Below are positions 62,457 to 64,000 of a stretch of 64,000 nucleotides of DNA, piece by piece; position 1 is the stretch's first letter, and every line of letters begins with the position of its first letter. Location of the stretch: contig NZ_CP155619.1 of NCBI RefSeq assembly GCF_039697315.1, positions 4,154,001 through 4,218,000 on the forward strand. The letters are read 5' to 3'. This DNA is from Pseudomonas abietaniphila. GTDB taxonomy: Bacteria; Pseudomonadota; Gammaproteobacteria; Pseudomonadales; Pseudomonadaceae. The notes below the pieces were generated by a model, which saw only the letters and a program-made list of their open reading frames with translations, made no database searches and was not told where the DNA came from. A program made the position numbers and the translations under genes.

Positions 62457-64000
62457 TTAATCGGCGATGCTCACGCCTGAGAAGTTGTTGCGATTGAACG
62501 GGCTGACCAGAAAGCCTTTCACGTTGGCTCGCAGCGGCTGAATCACCGTCGAGTGGGCGATCGGTGTGATCGGAACCTGGCTTTTAAGGTAATGCTGGGC
62601 CTGCTGGTAAAGGCTGATGCGCTGATCTTTGTCGGCAGTGGAGACGGCTGATTTGATCAAGGCGTCGTATTTCTCGTCGCACCACATCGAGTAGTTGTTG
62701 CCACCAATCGACGCGCAGCTGTAAAGCGTGCCCATCCAGTTGTCCGGGTCACCGTTGTCACCGGTCCAGCCGATCAGCGAGATATCGTGCTCGCCGTTCT
62801 TGCTGCGCTTGAGGTACTCGCCCCATTCGTAACTGACGATGGTGGCCTTGATGCCGACCTTGGCCCAGTCGGCCTGAAGCATTTGCGCCATCAGTTTGGC
62901 GTTGGGGTTATAGGGGCGTTGGACGGGCATTGCCCACAGGGTCAGTTCGGTGCCTTCCTTGACGCCCGCCGCACGCAGCAACTCCCTGGCTTTCTCGGGG
63001 TTGTATGGCGCGTCCTTGACGGTGTCGTCGAACGACCATTGGGTCGGCGGCATGGCGTTCTGCGCCAATTGACCCGCGCCCTGGTACACCGCATCGATGA
63101 TGGCTTTCTTGTCGACGGCCATGTCCAGCGCCTGTCGAACCTGAAGATTGTCCAACGGCGCGTGACGCACGTTGTAGGCGATGTAACCGAGGTTGAAGCC
63201 GGGCTTCTCGATCACCTTCAAGTGTTTGTCGGCCTTGATCGACTCAATGTCGGCGGGACGAGGATTGAGGGTGACCTGGCATTCGTTCTTTTTGAGTTTC
63301 TGGATGCGAACCGAGGCATCGGTATTGATGGCAAAGATCAGCTGGTCAATTTTAACCCTGCTCGGGTCCCAGAACTGTTTGTTGGCGACATAACGAATTT
63401 GCGAATCTTTCTGATAACGCTGAAAGATAAAAGGTCCGGTACCAATCGGCGATTGGTTTATATCGCGAACATTGCCCGATGCCATCAGTTTGTCAGCATA
63501 CTCAGCGGAAAGAATAGACGCGAAGTTCATCGCTATATTCTGGATGAATGCCGCATCCACTTTGTTCAACGAAAACACAACGGTCATGGGGCCGGTTTTT
63601 TCAACCGACTTTATATTCTTGTCCAGACCCATGCTGGTGAAGTACGGAAACTCGGTCGGGTAGGCAACGCGAAACGGATGATCCTTGTGCAGCATGCGAT
63701 TGAATGTGAACAGCACATCGTCGGCGTTGAAGTCGCGGGTCGGCGTGAACGTCTTGTTGCTGTGGAATTTCACGCCCTCACGCAGGTGAAACGTATAGCT
63801 CAAGCCGTCAGCGGAGATGTCCCAGCTCGTCGCCAACGCAGGCACGACGCTGGTCTGGCCGCGCTCGAACTCGGCCAACCGGTTGTAGATCGGCTCGGCC
63901 GCGTCGTTATCGGTGCCCGAGGTGTATTGACCGATGTCGAAGCCTGCGGGACTGCCTTCAGAGCAAAACACCAGACTCTTGGTCGCGGCCTGTGTAACCG
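62457..64000 (-). CDS. Peptide ABC transporter substrate-binding protein (DppA paralogue), partial
   Basis: Second family-5 binding protein of the locus, cut by the right edge. The open frame continues to base 64000 (...VTQAATKSLVFCSEGSPAGFDIGQYTSGTDNDAAEPIYNRLAEFERG), so the signal peptide and true start lie outside. It shares the domain plan of the DppA at 59209 and ends ...NRNNFSGVSIAD. In P. aeruginosa the equivalent (PA4500, dppA3) precedes the porin. Substrate probably another peptide set. Confidence 0.92.
   Translation of the reverse strand, partial: VTQAATKSLVFCSEGSPAGFDIGQYTSGTDNDAAEPIYNRLAEFERGQTSVVPALATSWDISADGLSYTFHLREGVKFHSNKTFTPTRDFNADDVLFTFNRMLHKDHPFRVAYPTEFPYFTSMGLDKNIKSVEKTGPMTVVFSLNKVDAAFIQNIAMNFASILSAEYADKLMASGNVRDINQSPIGTGPFIFQRYQKDSQIRYVANKQFWDPSRVKIDQLIFAINTDASVRIQKLKKNECQVTLNPRPADIESIKADKHLKVIEKPGFNLGYIAYNVRHAPLDNLQVRQALDMAVDKKAIIDAVYQGAGQLAQNAMPPTQWSFDDTVKDAPYNPEKARELLRAAGVKEGTELTLWAMPVQRPYNPNAKLMAQMLQADWAKVGIKATIVSYEWGEYLKRSKNGEHDISLIGWTGDNGDPDNWMGTLYSCASIGGNNYSMWCDEKYDALIKSAVSTADKDQRISLYQQAQHYLKSQVPITPIAHSTVIQPLRANVKGFLVSPFNRNNFSGVSIAD

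Overview
The window looks like chromosome of a fluorescent/syringae-group Pseudomonas. Evidence: high GC; many paired REP-type palindromes between genes; a run of genes in the order I know from P. aeruginosa PA4500-PA4519 (dppA, OprD-family porin, dppA, dppBCDF, PepSY-flavoprotein, siderophore receptor, piuC, Sel1 protein, speC); and Pseudomonas-type recBD, prfC and mmsAB genes. No rRNA, tRNA, CRISPR array, insertion sequence or prophage was recognised. Functions are read from motifs and remembered families; no database search was possible.

Layout. 1-2219: end of recB and complete recD. 2390-7289 (minus): a Rof-like antiterminator, then an uptake operon (TIM-barrel isomerase-like enzyme, isopenicillin-N-synthase-like oxygenase, amino-acid binding protein, fused permease-ATPase). 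7679-12908: LysR regulator divergent from an MHS transporter, mmsA and mmsB, probably a small branched or C3 hydroxyacid utilisation cassette. 13087-16140 (minus): argininosuccinate lyase, glutaredoxin, LysR regulator.

16424-22870 (minus) is the most interesting part: seven tightly packed genes encoding a secreted hydrolase with a CxxC-GG-R-N tail, a ThiF/E1-like adenylyltransferase, an MFS exporter, a FeeM/autoinducer-synthase-like N-acyltransferase, a diaminobutyrate-type aminotransferase, a heme-oxygenase-like diiron oxidase and a cupin. This reads as an unassigned small-molecule or peptide-derived metabolite pathway. A PEP mutase/isocitrate lyase-like gene is divergent from it.

24126-35744 is a mosaic of regulators and small enzymes or transporters (cupin, four LysR, TauE-like, MdaB, hydrolase, GST with a divergent TetR regulator, EamA, SDR, gamma-glutamyltransferase). 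35791-36565 is a tandemly duplicated block of REP pairs. 36603-42049: prfC and a four-gene glycine betaine/choline-type ABC system. 42544-53794: speC, a XaxAB-type binary pore-forming toxin operon with a third unknown gene, and an iron-uptake block (Sel1 protein, piuC, TonB receptor, PepSY-flavoprotein reductase) with a Fur-box-like site. 53732-55131 is a four-copy tandem repeat that carries copies of the 3' end of the reductase gene. 55247-64000 (minus) is the di/tripeptide uptake locus, cut by the right edge.
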